A stretch of DNA of 48,094 bases from Microvirga massiliensis (GTDB lineage Bacteria; Pseudomonadota; Alphaproteobacteria; Rhizobiales; Beijerinckiaceae): positions 482,160 to 530,253 of the forward strand of contig NZ_LN811353.1 in assembly GCF_001006805.1 (NCBI RefSeq), in the 5' to 3' direction. The translations under genes and the position numbers were made by a program. Below the pieces are notes generated by a model. It saw only the letters and a list, made by a program, of their open reading frames with translations. It was not told the origin of the DNA and made no database searches. Below, in pieces: positions 17,072-25,041 of the stretch; the stretch's first letter is position 1, and the number at the start of each line of letters is the position of its first letter.

Positions 17072-17174
17072 AATGGGCCTCCGAGGCTAGTCCAAGCTTC
17101 GCCCGACGGGGTGGCCAGCGCGTGATCGCCGACGCGGGTCCCCTGAAAGGGTGCCGGGAGACGGTGCTGGCCCG

Positions 17175-17594
17175 TCAGGGCTGCATTCCAAGATGAAGCG
17201 CCTTTGGCCCGATATTCAAGCCGATCTGCAGGCTGTCGGCGATCCGGTATGCCCGGTCCATGAAGAACGCCGCGGCATCCTCCGGGCAGATCTCGTGCGC
17301 CGTGGCCTCGAACAGACCGAGCCAGCGGTCGAAGTGAGCCGGAGAGAGGCCAAGGCCGCCATGGGCAATGTGCGGCTTACCGGCATAACGCCCGGTCCCG
17401 AGGGCAACGGAGGACCAGAAATCGACCATCGTAGCGAGGTGGTCATCCCAGCGATGGCCGACGGCCCGCGTGAAGATGAGCCCCAAGACCTCGTCCTGCA
17501 GAACGCGCCCATAGAAGTCGTGCACGAGGCGCCCGATCAACGCTTCGGTGATCCGAGCCTTGGGCTGGACGAGAGGGATATGGGCGGCAGTCAT
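17175..17594 (-). CDS. Group III truncated haemoglobin
   Basis: A 139-residue 2-on-2 globin: ALIGRLVHDFYGRVLQDEVL with the distal Tyr28 (B10), then GLIFTRAVGHRWDDHLATMV, DFWSSVALGTGRYAGKPHIA, and LSPAHFDRWLGLFEATAHEI before the C-terminal helices (DAAAFFMDRAYRIADSLQIG). Group III truncated haemoglobins bind O2 and NO and are linked to nitrosative-stress defence. The start at 17594 was chosen because the preceding 34 in-frame residues run into the promoter and the neighbouring gene. Divergent from an NsrR-like regulator, which supports an NO-related role. Confidence 0.92.
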   Translation of the reverse strand: MTAAHIPLVQPKARITEALIGRLVHDFYGRVLQDEVLGLIFTRAVGHRWDDHLATMVDFWSSVALGTGRYAGKPHIAHGGLGLSPAHFDRWLGLFEATAHEICPEDAAAFFMDRAYRIADSLQIGLNIGPKALHLGMQP

Positions 17595-17631
17595 GGGCTC
17601 GCGATCGGGAATGCTCGAGGCGTGTTTCAAA

Positions 17632-17662
17632 TAGGCCTTAAAACATGTACTGTAAATACCGC
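17632..17662. promoter_or_regulatory. Candidate NsrR/Rrf2 operator in the divergent promoter
   Basis: An A/T-rich island in otherwise GC-rich DNA, TAAAACATGTACTGTAAATA (about 17638-17657), with imperfect dyad ACA(TGTAC)TGT. It lies between the haemoglobin and NsrR-like genes, where a Rrf2 repressor site is expected. The match to a known NsrR consensus is partial. Confidence 0.45.
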
Positions 17663-17676
17663 TTTGGAGCTGCCCA

Positions 17677-18114
17677 ATGAGACTCACGGCCCACACGGAT
17701 TACGGGCTTCGCGTGCTCATGACCCTTGCCGTTCTCGACGACAGGCTCGTGACGATAGAGGAACTTGCGCGGAGACACCGGGTCTCGAAGAACCATCTCA
17801 TGAAGGTGGCGCAGACTCTGGTCGGTCTCGGGCTTGTGCGAAGCGTGCGCGGACGGGCCGGTGGCCTGAAGCTCGCCCGCAATCCCGCCGATATCCGCAT
17901 CGGAGCCGTCGTGCGGGCGCTGGAGGATGACCTCCGGCTCGTCGAGTGCCTGGGCGACGGCCCCTCCGCCTGTGTCCTGAGCGGGGCATGCCGGCTGACC
18001 CGCGCCCTTGGGGAGGCGCTCGAGGCGTTCTTCGCCTCCCTGGATGGGCTCACTCTGGCCGATCTCGTTCAGCTCCGGCCGGCGATGCGCGACCGGCTCG
18101 GGCTGGCTGCCTAG
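17677..18114 (+). CDS. Rrf2-family regulator, NsrR-like
   Basis: A 145-residue Rrf2 protein: MRLTAHTDYGLRVLMTLAVL is the typical NsrR/Rrf2 start, with the winged helix at about residues 22-70 (IEELARRHRVSKNHLMKVAQ, then SVRGRAGGLKLAR with the wing). Three cysteines, Cys91, Cys99 and Cys105 (CLGDGPSACVLSGAC), match the Fe-S ligand loop of NsrR and IscR. NsrR senses NO through its cluster and represses NO-detoxifying genes. Divergent pairing with a truncated haemoglobin makes NsrR the best call, though other cluster-binding Rrf2 regulators cannot be excluded. Confidence 0.87.
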   Translation: MRLTAHTDYGLRVLMTLAVLDDRLVTIEELARRHRVSKNHLMKVAQTLVGLGLVRSVRGRAGGLKLARNPADIRIGAVVRALEDDLRLVECLGDGPSACVLSGACRLTRALGEALEAFFASLDGLTLADLVQLRPAMRDRLGLAA

Positions 18115-18197
18115 CTCCGCTCGGGCCATGAAGGCTCAACAGGCTTGGCAAGTTGAGAACGATGGGATCAAGGTCGAGCGCAGTCTAGGACTCTCCG

Positions 18198-18977
18198 ATG
18201 GCGAGAGGGGTGACTGCCCGACGCGATCGGTCGGCCAGCAGAGTGGAGCGAACGGTGCAAGGCGCAGGCGAGCGGCGCAATCCTCTCCGGAGCGGAGGTA
18301 AGCGGGCGAGGATTGGCGGCGACGATTTCACGCCTGCAGAGACACAGGCGCAGATGGCCTATCGGATTATCGAGGAGATGATCGTTACGATGCGTCTCGC
18401 GCCGGGCAGCCTGATTTCCGAGAAATCGATGAGCACCCTTCTTGGCATCGGCCGCACGCCGATCCGCGAGGCCTTGCAGCGCCTGGCCTTCGAGGGGACC
18501 GTGAGGATCCTGCCGCGGGCCGGCGTGATCGTGTCCGAGATTGACATGGCCGACCAGCTCAAGCTGATCGAGGTCCGTCGCGAGATCGAAAAGATCCTCG
18601 CCGGACGGGCTGCGCGCCTTGCCGATTCGAAGACCCGAGCGGCCTTTCTCCGTCTTGCCGCCGAGTTCGAGCGCGCCGCGCAGGAGAGGGACGAGAAGAT
18701 TTTCATCGCCGCCGATCGGGAATTCAACGGCCTGCTTATTGCGACTGCGCAGAACAACTACGCCGCGCATGCGATCGGCCCGATCGATGCTCAGACCAGG
18801 CGCTTCTGGTATCTGCATTTCGAGCGCTTCGGCGATCTGCAACGCGTCTGCGATCTTCATGCCCGTGTCGCGCGTGCCATCGCGGCTAACGACGAGAGCG
18901 CGGCGCGGAAAGCCTCCGACGATCTGCTCGACTATGTCGAGTGGTACACCCAGCGCACTCTCGACGCGATGCGATAA
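18198..18977 (+). CDS. GntR-family (FCD/FadR-type) transcriptional regulator
   Basis: A protein of up to 259 residues. The winged helix at about residues 47-115 contains AYRIIEEMIVTMRLAPGSLI, then SEKSMSTLLGIGRTPIREAL and QRLAFEGTVRILPRAGVIVS, the GntR signature. The C-terminal part is an all-helical FCD effector domain (about 118-250) with conserved acidic and His residues (DREFN, DLHARVARAIAANDE). The start is uncertain: the first 45 residues are basic and poorly structured, and a GTG at 18255 with GGAG upstream is a good alternative. It precedes an MFS transporter and a GGT-family enzyme on the same strand and is the likely regulator of both. Confidence 0.87.
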   Translation: MARGVTARRDRSASRVERTVQGAGERRNPLRSGGKRARIGGDDFTPAETQAQMAYRIIEEMIVTMRLAPGSLISEKSMSTLLGIGRTPIREALQRLAFEGTVRILPRAGVIVSEIDMADQLKLIEVRREIEKILAGRAARLADSKTRAAFLRLAAEFERAAQERDEKIFIAADREFNGLLIATAQNNYAAHAIGPIDAQTRRFWYLHFERFGDLQRVCDLHARVARAIAANDESAARKASDDLLDYVEWYTQRTLDAMR

Positions 18978-19102
18978 TCCTCACAGGCCCCTTGTCGGCC
19001 TCATGCGGCGGGGCTAGCCTCAATCTGACATATCAACGACACGTCAGTTGTCGGTCATGTCGGAAACGGTGTCCGGGGCAACCCGAAACGCGAGGAAACG
19101 CA

Positions 19103-20422
19103 ATGACTCACGCCAATCCACCACGACCCGCTGCCCCGCCTTCCCGGTGGGGTCAATTGGCCCTCGGCATGATCGCCATGATGGCCATCTCGAGTCCGCA
19201 ATACGTCTGGGCCCTGTTCACCGGCCCCCTGACCGCGGAGTTGAACGTCAGCCTGGCGGAAGTTCAGGTGACCTTCTCGCTGCTCATCGTCCTGCAGACT
19301 TTTCTCTCGCCCCTGCAGGGATACCTGATCGACCGCTTCGGCCCCCGCCTCCTGCTCTCGGCCGGCGCCATCCTGACCGGGCTGAGCTGGGTGCTCGCGG
19401 CCAATGTGAGCAGCCTCATGGGGCTCTACCTCACCTACGGCGTGCTCGGCGGCATCGGCACCGGGATCATCTATGTCGGGGTGATCGGCCTGATGGTGCA
19501 GTGGTTCCCGGACAGGCGCGGCCTCGCCTGCGGTCTGGTCGCGGCCGGTTATGGCTTCGGCGCCATCCTGACGACGTTTCCGATTTCCCGGGCGGTCGCT
19601 GCCAACGGCCTCTCGAATACGCTTGTGATCTACGGCCTCATCATCGGCGTCGTCGGATTGCTGGCCGCGCAAGGCCTGCGCCGCCCAACCCAGGTGGTCG
19701 CAACAAGCAGCGATCCGGCCGTGCGTGAACCCGAGGGCGATACGCGCAGCTACACGCCCCGCGAGATGCTGCGCAGTCCGATCTTCTGGCTGATGTTCGT
19801 CATGATGACCATGATGTCGACAACGGGCTTGATGGTCATTTCGCAGATGGGCGCCTTCGCGCGCGACTTCGGCGTCGCAGACGCGCTGGTCTTCGGCCTG
19901 GCCGCGCTTCCGCTCGCCCTGTCCATCGACCGCATCACCAATGGGCTCACCCGGCCGTTTTTCGGCTGGGTCTCGGATCGGATCGGCCGCGAGCGCGCTA
20001 TGACGATTGCCTTCACCCTCGAAGGCTGCGCCATGACCCTGTGGCTGCTCAATGCCCACGATCCGCTGATGTTCGTGCTCCTGTCGGGCGTGGTGTTCTT
20101 CGGCTGGGGCGAGATCTTCTCGCTGTTTCCTTCGACCCTGACGGATACCTTCGGCAAGAAGCACGCTACGGCCAACTACGGCTTCCTCTACATGGCGCAG
20201 GGCGTCGGCTCGGTGCTCGGCGGGCCGCTCGCGGCGCTCCTGCACGAGGCCACCCAGTCTTGGCACGTCGTGTTCGGCGTCGTCATTGTCATGGACTTCA
20301 TCACGGCCCTGCTTGCCTGCTTCGTGCTCAAGCCGATGCGCGATGCGCACCGTCGGGCTGTCCTGGCCGAAGCCAATCTTCCCACGGTCGGGGTCACCAG
20401 CCTCCAGGGCAGTCCCGTCTGA
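19103..20422 (+). CDS. OFA-family MFS transporter (oxalate/formate antiporter-like)
   Basis: A 439-residue protein with 12 membrane helices. The N-terminus WGQLALGMIAMMAISSPQYV and YVWALFTGPLTAEL fits the oxalate:formate antiporter family (OxlT), as do the motif LIDRFGPRLLL between helices 2 and 3 and GWVSDRIGRERAM between helices 8 and 9. It would move a small mono- or dicarboxylate. The ATG at 19103 has AGGA eight bases upstream. Downstream lies an oxamate-amidohydrolase-like enzyme, upstream a GntR regulator. Transport of oxamate or oxalate is a reasonable inference. Confidence 0.88.
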   Translation: MTHANPPRPAAPPSRWGQLALGMIAMMAISSPQYVWALFTGPLTAELNVSLAEVQVTFSLLIVLQTFLSPLQGYLIDRFGPRLLLSAGAILTGLSWVLAANVSSLMGLYLTYGVLGGIGTGIIYVGVIGLMVQWFPDRRGLACGLVAAGYGFGAILTTFPISRAVAANGLSNTLVIYGLIIGVVGLLAAQGLRRPTQVVATSSDPAVREPEGDTRSYTPREMLRSPIFWLMFVMMTMMSTTGLMVISQMGAFARDFGVADALVFGLAALPLALSIDRITNGLTRPFFGWVSDRIGRERAMTIAFTLEGCAMTLWLLNAHDPLMFVLLSGVVFFGWGEIFSLFPSTLTDTFGKKHATANYGFLYMAQGVGSVLGGPLAALLHEATQSWHVVFGVVIVMDFITALLACFVLKPMRDAHRRAVLAEANLPTVGVTSLQGSPV

Positions 20423-20427
20423 TCACA

Positions 20428-20463
20428 GACCGGGCGGGGTGAACCGGACCGCCCCGCCCGGTC
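20428..20463. terminator. Hairpin between the MFS and GGT-family genes
   Basis: GACCGGGCGGGG (20428-20439) pairs perfectly with CCCCGCCCGGTC (20452-20463), a 12-bp GC-rich stem with a 12-base loop. There is no U-run. It may reduce read-through or protect the MFS transcript, so the two genes need not be expressed at equal levels. Confidence 0.6.
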
Positions 20464-20513
20464 AACCACCTACCGCGCAACGCGCGCTCCAAAGTCCGAT
20501 CGAGATCCGTCCC

Positions 20514-22109
20514 ATGCTTCAGACTGTCCAATCCACCCGCGGCATGGCCGTCGCCCCACACTCGCTTGCGGCGCAGGCCGCTGTCTCAGTGCTGCGTGAG
20601 GGCGGCAATGCCATCGAAGCGATGATTGCGGCAGCATCGACCATCGCGGTAGTCTACCCACACATGAACGGCATCGGCGGCGACGGATTCTGGACGATCT
20701 GCTCTCCGGATGCGCCGGTCGTTGCGATCGAAGCGTGCGGGCCGGCTGCCGCGCAAGCATCGCGTGACTATTACGGAATCCGCGGCTGCACGAGCATCCC
20801 GATGCGCGGCCCCGACTCTGCCAATACCGTCGCCGGAACCATCGGCGGCTGGAAGGAGGCGCTCGCGATCAGCGAGGGCTGGGGCGGCAAGATCCCGCTC
20901 GCTCGTCTCCTCGAAGATGCGATCTTCTATGCCGAGGACGGCATTGCGGTCACGGCCTCGCAGCGGGCCAGCACCGTGAACAAGCTCGCCGAGCTGGAGA
21001 GCCTGCCCGGTTTCGCCGAGATGTTCCTGGCGAACGGCAAGCCTCCTGCGGTCGGCAGCCGGTTTCGTCTCCCCGCATTGGCGCGCACGCTGCGCGCGCT
21101 CGTCGAGGATGGCCTCGACAGCTTCTATCGAGGCCCGCTGGCGCAGCGCATCGCCGCCGGGCTGAAGGCGGTCGGCAGCCCGGTCGGCCTGGACGATCTC
21201 GCCGGCTATCGAGCTCGCGTCCGTACGCCCCTCGTGCTGCAACACAGCCTGGGCGAACTCTACAACATGACGCCTCCCACCCAGGGGCTCGTCTCGCTCA
21301 TCATCCTGGGCATCCTCGATCGGCTGGATTTTCGCCGGCACGGCCCCGAGAGCGCCGAATACGTCCATCTGGTCGTCGAGGCGACGAAACAGGCCTTCTC
21401 GGTGCGCGACCGCTACATCACCGATCCCGATCACATGGAGATCGATCCGCAGAGCTGCCTCGAACGGCCGTTCCTCGACGATCTCGCTGGCAAGATCCGG
21501 CTCGACGCGGCGCTGCCCTGGGGCAAGGGTAAAGGCCCGGGCGACACCATCTGGATGGGCGTGATCGACGAGGCCGGCCGCGCGGTCTCCTTCATCCAGA
21601 GCATCTATCACGAGTTTGGCAGCGGGGTGCTGCTGCCCGAGACTGGCATCAACTGGCAGAATCGCGGCTGCTCCTTCTCGCTCGACCAAGTGCACCTGAA
21701 CGCACTTCGGCCCGGCAAGAAGCCCTTCCACACGCTCAATCCCGCCCTGGCGCGCCTCCACGACGGCCGCACCATGGTCTACGGCACGATGGGCGGCGAC
21801 GGGCAGCCCCAGACCCAGGCCGCGATCTTCACCCGCTATGCGGTGTTCGGTCAGGGAATCCAGCAGGCCATCACCGCGCCGCGCTGGCTGCTCGGCCGGA
21901 CCTGGGGCCAGGAATCCGATACGCTGAAGCTCGAAAGCCGCTTCTCGCCGGAAACCCTTGAGGCACTTCGCGCGCTCGGCCACGAGGTCGAACTCCTGGG
22001 CGCGTTCGACGAACTGGTCGGACATGCGGGCGGCTTGGTCCGTCATGCCTCGGGCGTGATCGAAGGCGGCTTCGATCCGCGCAGCGACGGTGGCGTGGCG
22101 GCTTATTGA
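20514..22109 (+). CDS. Gamma-glutamyltransferase-family hydrolase, oxamate amidohydrolase (HpxW)-like
   Basis: A 531-residue Ntn-hydrolase of the GGT family. It should self-cleave before Thr345 in GPGDTIWMGVIDEAGRAVSF, the new N-terminus acting as nucleophile. In glutathione-type GGTs this site reads TTHYSVVD. Here the second Thr and the His are Ile and Trp, a variant (T-[IV]-W-M-G) I recall from HpxW, the oxamate amidohydrolase of Klebsiella. Other family marks: NAIEAMIAAASTIAVVYPHM, NGIGGDGFW, LYNMTPPTQGLVSL and YGTMGGDGQPQTQAAIFTRY. HpxW converts oxamate to oxalate and ammonia. No signal peptide is visible, which argues for a cytoplasmic enzyme rather than periplasmic GGT. Pairing with an OFA transporter supports the call. 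Confidence 0.82.
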   Translation: MLQTVQSTRGMAVAPHSLAAQAAVSVLREGGNAIEAMIAAASTIAVVYPHMNGIGGDGFWTICSPDAPVVAIEACGPAAAQASRDYYGIRGCTSIPMRGPDSANTVAGTIGGWKEALAISEGWGGKIPLARLLEDAIFYAEDGIAVTASQRASTVNKLAELESLPGFAEMFLANGKPPAVGSRFRLPALARTLRALVEDGLDSFYRGPLAQRIAAGLKAVGSPVGLDDLAGYRARVRTPLVLQHSLGELYNMTPPTQGLVSLIILGILDRLDFRRHGPESAEYVHLVVEATKQAFSVRDRYITDPDHMEIDPQSCLERPFLDDLAGKIRLDAALPWGKGKGPGDTIWMGVIDEAGRAVSFIQSIYHEFGSGVLLPETGINWQNRGCSFSLDQVHLNALRPGKKPFHTLNPALARLHDGRTMVYGTMGGDGQPQTQAAIFTRYAVFGQGIQQAITAPRWLLGRTWGQESDTLKLESRFSPETLEALRALGHEVELLGAFDELVGHAGGLVRHASGVIEGGFDPRSDGGVAAY

Positions 22110-22136
22110 TCGGAACTTCGGCCCATCTCATGGCAA

Positions 22137-22168
22137 CCACTCCGGGCTGATCCTCGGGCCCGGAGTGG
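22137..22168. terminator. Bidirectional terminator between convergent genes
   Basis: CCACTCCGGGC (22137-22147) pairs with GCCCGGAGTGG (22158-22168), an 11-bp perfect stem with a 10-base loop, in the gap between the GGT-family gene and the converging SulP gene. Confidence 0.7.
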
Positions 22169-22217
22169 ATCGGCTGGCTGCTTCGCCGGCGCGTGAGGCG
22201 CGTCGGCGCCTCCAGAT

Positions 22218-23966
22218 TCACGCTTGGTCTTGAAGTGCCGGTGCCTCGGCGGACTCGTCGTCCGGCATTTCGGACTTTCCGTGCACGGCGGCAATCGCGT
22301 CGGCGATTGTCGACCGGTAGCGAACACGGGGCGGACGAATGCCGTGGATCAGGAGCACGCGCCTGACCGGCCGCCGTGCGCCGACGATGTAGACAGCGGC
22401 ATCGTGCCGGTTCGCCTTGCGTACGAACCCATCGATCGTTGCGGCAGCGGTGCTGTCGAGGATCGGAACGGCCGAGAAGTCGATCACATAGGCCTTTGGA
22501 TGCTCGGCGATCCGGTCGAGGGCAGCGCCGACCGTCGCCGCGGCACCGAAGAAGAAGGCACCCGTGATCCGGTAGACGATGACATCCGGATCGGTCGCCA
22601 GAGACACGTCGTAGGGCTTGCGGCCATTGCCGTTGACGAAATCGGGCTGGTCCTCTTCGTGCAGGGGGGCAGGGCGCTCGATCTCCACGGCTTCCGCCAT
22701 GCGCTGCAGGAACAGAAGCGCGCCGATACCGAAGCCGACGAGAATTCCCTCCGTGAGATCGCGGAAGACCACCAGCAGAAACGTCGCCAGGAGCACAATG
22801 GCATCACCGCGAGACGCACGCAGCAACGTGGCGAATTCGTGCTTCTCGGCCATGTTCCACGCGACGACGGCGAGCACCGCGGCAAGAGCCGCTAGCGGGA
22901 TGTATGATGCCAGCGGAGCGGCAATCATCATGAACGCCAGCAGGAAGAGGGCATGAAGCATGCCCGAGACCGGCCCGCGCGCTCCGGCGCGCACGTTCGT
23001 GGCCGTGCGGGCGATCGTGCCGGTGACGCAGAACCCGCCGAACAGTGCGGACCCGATATTCGCGACACCCTGGCCGACCAGCTCGCAATTCGAGCGGTGC
23101 CGCCGACCGCTCATGCTGTCGGCAACGACCGCCGATAGCAGGCTTTCGATTCCGCCGAGGAGCGCAAAGGAGAGGGCCGCCGGGAGGAGTTCCAGGATGC
23201 GGTCCGGCGAAAGATCCGGCAGGCGGGGCGCAGGCAGGGATTGCGGGATTCCGCCGAAGCGGGTGCCGATGGTTTCGACCGGCAGGCCGAACATCCACGC
23301 CATGACGGCTGCTGCCGTGACGGCGATGATGAAGGCCGGCCAGTGAGGGCGATAGCGGCGCACCGCCAGGATGATCCCGATCGTGACGGCCGCGACGGCG
23401 ACCGCCGCAAGATTCACGGTAGGCAGCGCATCGGCCAGCGCCATGAGCTTCGGAACGAGCGGTCCGGGCTCGCTTCCCTCCAGCGTCAGGCCGAACAGTT
23501 CTTTGAGCTGGCTCGCGAAGATGATGACTGCGATCCCGGCGGTGAAGCCGACCGTCACCGGATAGGGGATGTATTTGATGAAAGTCCCCAGGCGCAGGAG
23601 ACCGACGATGAGCAGAATTACGCCCGAGAGCATCGTCGCAAGGATGAGCCCATCCACGCCGTGCTGCTGCACCGTGGCGGCGACCAGCACGATGAAGGCG
23701 CCTGCCGGCCCGCCGATCTGAAAGCGGCTGCCCCCCAGGGCGGACACGAGGAACCCACCCACGATCGCGGTGTAGAGCCCGCGGTCGGGCGTGACTCCGG
23801 ACGCGATGGCGATGGCCATCGAGAGCGGCAGCGCGACGATCGCGACCGTCAGCCCGGCGATCGCATCGGCGCGGAGAGAGGCCAACCCGTACCCTTCCTT
23901 GAGGATGGTGACGAGCTTCGGGGTGAACAGTTCTGCGAAGGTCGGCTCAGCGGGCCGGGCGGTCAT
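22218..23966 (-). CDS. SulP-family anion transporter with STAS domain
   Basis: A 582-residue SLC26/SulP protein. A membrane part of about 14 helices spans residues 28-430, with DAIAGLTVAIVALPLSMAIA and IASGVTPDRGLYTAIVGGFL near the start, GGSRFQIGGPAGAFIVLVAA (the anion-site helix region), and GGIESLLSAVVADSMSGRRH with SNCELVGQGVANI. A cytoplasmic STAS domain follows (about 455-560: DVIVYRITGAFFFGAAATVG, then VIDFSAVPILDSTAAATIDG). Bacterial members carry sulfate, bicarbonate or dicarboxylates. No carbonic anhydrase gene is adjacent to indicate a substrate. The XRE gene lies 84 bases upstream on the same strand. Confidence 0.92.
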   Translation of the reverse strand: MTARPAEPTFAELFTPKLVTILKEGYGLASLRADAIAGLTVAIVALPLSMAIAIASGVTPDRGLYTAIVGGFLVSALGGSRFQIGGPAGAFIVLVAATVQQHGVDGLILATMLSGVILLIVGLLRLGTFIKYIPYPVTVGFTAGIAVIIFASQLKELFGLTLEGSEPGPLVPKLMALADALPTVNLAAVAVAAVTIGIILAVRRYRPHWPAFIIAVTAAAVMAWMFGLPVETIGTRFGGIPQSLPAPRLPDLSPDRILELLPAALSFALLGGIESLLSAVVADSMSGRRHRSNCELVGQGVANIGSALFGGFCVTGTIARTATNVRAGARGPVSGMLHALFLLAFMMIAAPLASYIPLAALAAVLAVVAWNMAEKHEFATLLRASRGDAIVLLATFLLVVFRDLTEGILVGFGIGALLFLQRMAEAVEIERPAPLHEEDQPDFVNGNGRKPYDVSLATDPDVIVYRITGAFFFGAAATVGAALDRIAEHPKAYVIDFSAVPILDSTAAATIDGFVRKANRHDAAVYIVGARRPVRRVLLIHGIRPPRVRYRSTIADAIAAVHGKSEMPDDESAEAPALQDQA

Positions 23967-24050
23967 GGTCGTTCTTTCTGTCGTGCCGCATGAGGGGGTG
24001 GGATCGTCGGCCCGAGGTCGGCGGTCACCGTCGCAACAAGTCTCGTCCGT

Positions 24051-24323
24051 CTATCTGGAGCTGCCGTTCGGTGGCTTGGATTGCTTGTAGCGCACGCCCC
24101 TCCCGCCGCCCGAGCTCGCGGCATTGTCGCCGATGAGCTCAATTCCGGCGCGATCGAACGCCTCGATGACCTTCATGAGCGTGTCGACGACACCCCGGAC
24201 ATTTCCTTCGCTCGCTTCCATCCTCTGGATGGTCGGCAAGGATACGCCAGAGAGCTCAGCGAGCGCTCTTTGATCGATTCCGAGGAGCGCACGGGCGGCG
24301 CGCATCTGGGCAGCGGTAATCAA
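24051..24323 (-). CDS. XRE-family helix-turn-helix regulator
   Basis: A 90-residue protein whose first 70 residues are a Cro/C1-type helix-turn-helix: ITAAQMRAARALLGIDQRAL, then AELSGVSLPTIQRMEASEGN. This is the short repressor form common in alphaproteobacteria (family pattern RAARALLxxxQxxLAxxxGVSxxTIxRxE). The start is a TTG with GGAGC eight bases upstream. Divergent from a BRO-N-like gene, with a perfect 13-base palindrome in the shared promoter, and also positioned upstream of the SulP gene on the same strand, so it may control either. Confidence 0.85.
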   Translation of the reverse strand: MITAAQMRAARALLGIDQRALAELSGVSLPTIQRMEASEGNVRGVVDTLMKVIEAFDRAGIELIGDNAASSGGGRGVRYKQSKPPNGSSR

Positions 24324-24376
24324 ATGGTCGGCTCCATCTCAGGACATGATCTATGACACACAGGCGGCCAAAAGTC

Positions 24377-24389
24377 ATGTTTAAAACAT
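24377..24389. promoter_or_regulatory. Palindromic operator candidate between XRE and BRO-N-like genes
   Basis: ATGTTTAAAACAT: six-base arms ATGTTT/AAACAT around one central A, ten bases before the ATG of the BRO-like gene. Its A/T content is striking for this region. Probable binding site of the XRE repressor encoded divergently. Confidence 0.55.
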
Positions 24390-24399
24390 AATGTGAGCT

Positions 24400-24900
24400 A
24401 TGACGGGATTGCGGAGCAGGTCTGCGTCAGACCTTCTGGCATGCGAGTCCGGAATTCCACAGGATTGGTTTGAGAGAGCCGCTGGAACGACGGCGGTTGG
24501 AGCTTCCGGTTTGTCTGCACCTCTGGTCTCGCAATTCAGTTTCGAGCAGAAGCCCGTCCGGGCTGTCTGTCTCGACCGTCGCTGGTGGCTTTTCGCCAGC
24601 GACGTGGCGTGTTGTCTTCAGTACCCCGTCGATAGCGCCGGGAGAGTGCGCACCGAGGCGTTCTTCCTCAACATTCCGGAGGAAGGACGCTGTCAGGCGC
24701 CTCTACTGGGTCCACCGGGCACCGATCTGGTCCCGCTCGTCGCCTGCTCGGCCGTGGTCGAGAAGCTTCGGGCGCATCCGACCGAAGCAGGGCAGGCCTT
24801 TCTGGATTGGCTCACCGGTATCGCGCGGTTCGGCGCGTGCCAGCCCGCGGATTCACACCGCGATTGCGGGGCCGAGACGAAGCAATCCGCCGAGGTGTAA
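24400..24900 (+). CDS. BRO-N-domain-like protein
   Basis: A 166-residue protein. Residues about 45-145 resemble the BRO N-terminal domain found in phage antirepressors: QFSFEQKPVRAVCLDRRWWL and FASDVACCLQYPVD at the start (pattern F-F-x-x-VR-W-FAxDVxxxLxY), then LVACSAVVEKLRAHPTEAGQ and AFLDWLTGIARFG at the end (pattern E...A..F..Wl...). The first 40 residues and the last 20 look unstructured. BRO-N proteins bind DNA and usually come from phages or their relics. No other phage gene is present. The call rests on pattern alone, so moderate confidence. Confidence 0.6.
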   Translation: MTGLRSRSASDLLACESGIPQDWFERAAGTTAVGASGLSAPLVSQFSFEQKPVRAVCLDRRWWLFASDVACCLQYPVDSAGRVRTEAFFLNIPEEGRCQAPLLGPPGTDLVPLVACSAVVEKLRAHPTEAGQAFLDWLTGIARFGACQPADSHRDCGAETKQSAEV

Positions 24901-24963
24901 GCTGGGTTGCGCGGGAGTGGTGGCTTACCGCGATGGCGCGATCCAGTTGTTGGCGCGCGTGAC

Positions 24964-24998
24964 TCCTGAATTGCTTCACCTACGGTTTGCAATGACGG
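24964..24998. repeat. Single family A repeat copy
   Basis: TCCTGAATTGCTTCACCTAC followed by GGTTTGCAATGACGG is a somewhat diverged copy of the unit at 40246-40280, here without an inverted partner. It lies between the BRO-like gene and iolB. Confidence 0.65.
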
Positions 24999-25041
24999 TG
25001 TGGGCGCAACGACAGCGTGGCGCCGCGATTCCATCAGGCGG

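Noticed and set aside
19055..20350. A 431-codon minus-strand open frame
   Set aside because: Antisense to the OFA transporter; very high in His, Asp, Glu and Arg, typical of a complement of hydrophobic coding sequence.
20586..22046. A 486-codon minus-strand open frame
   Set aside because: Antisense to the GGT-family gene; no domain and no ribosome binding site.
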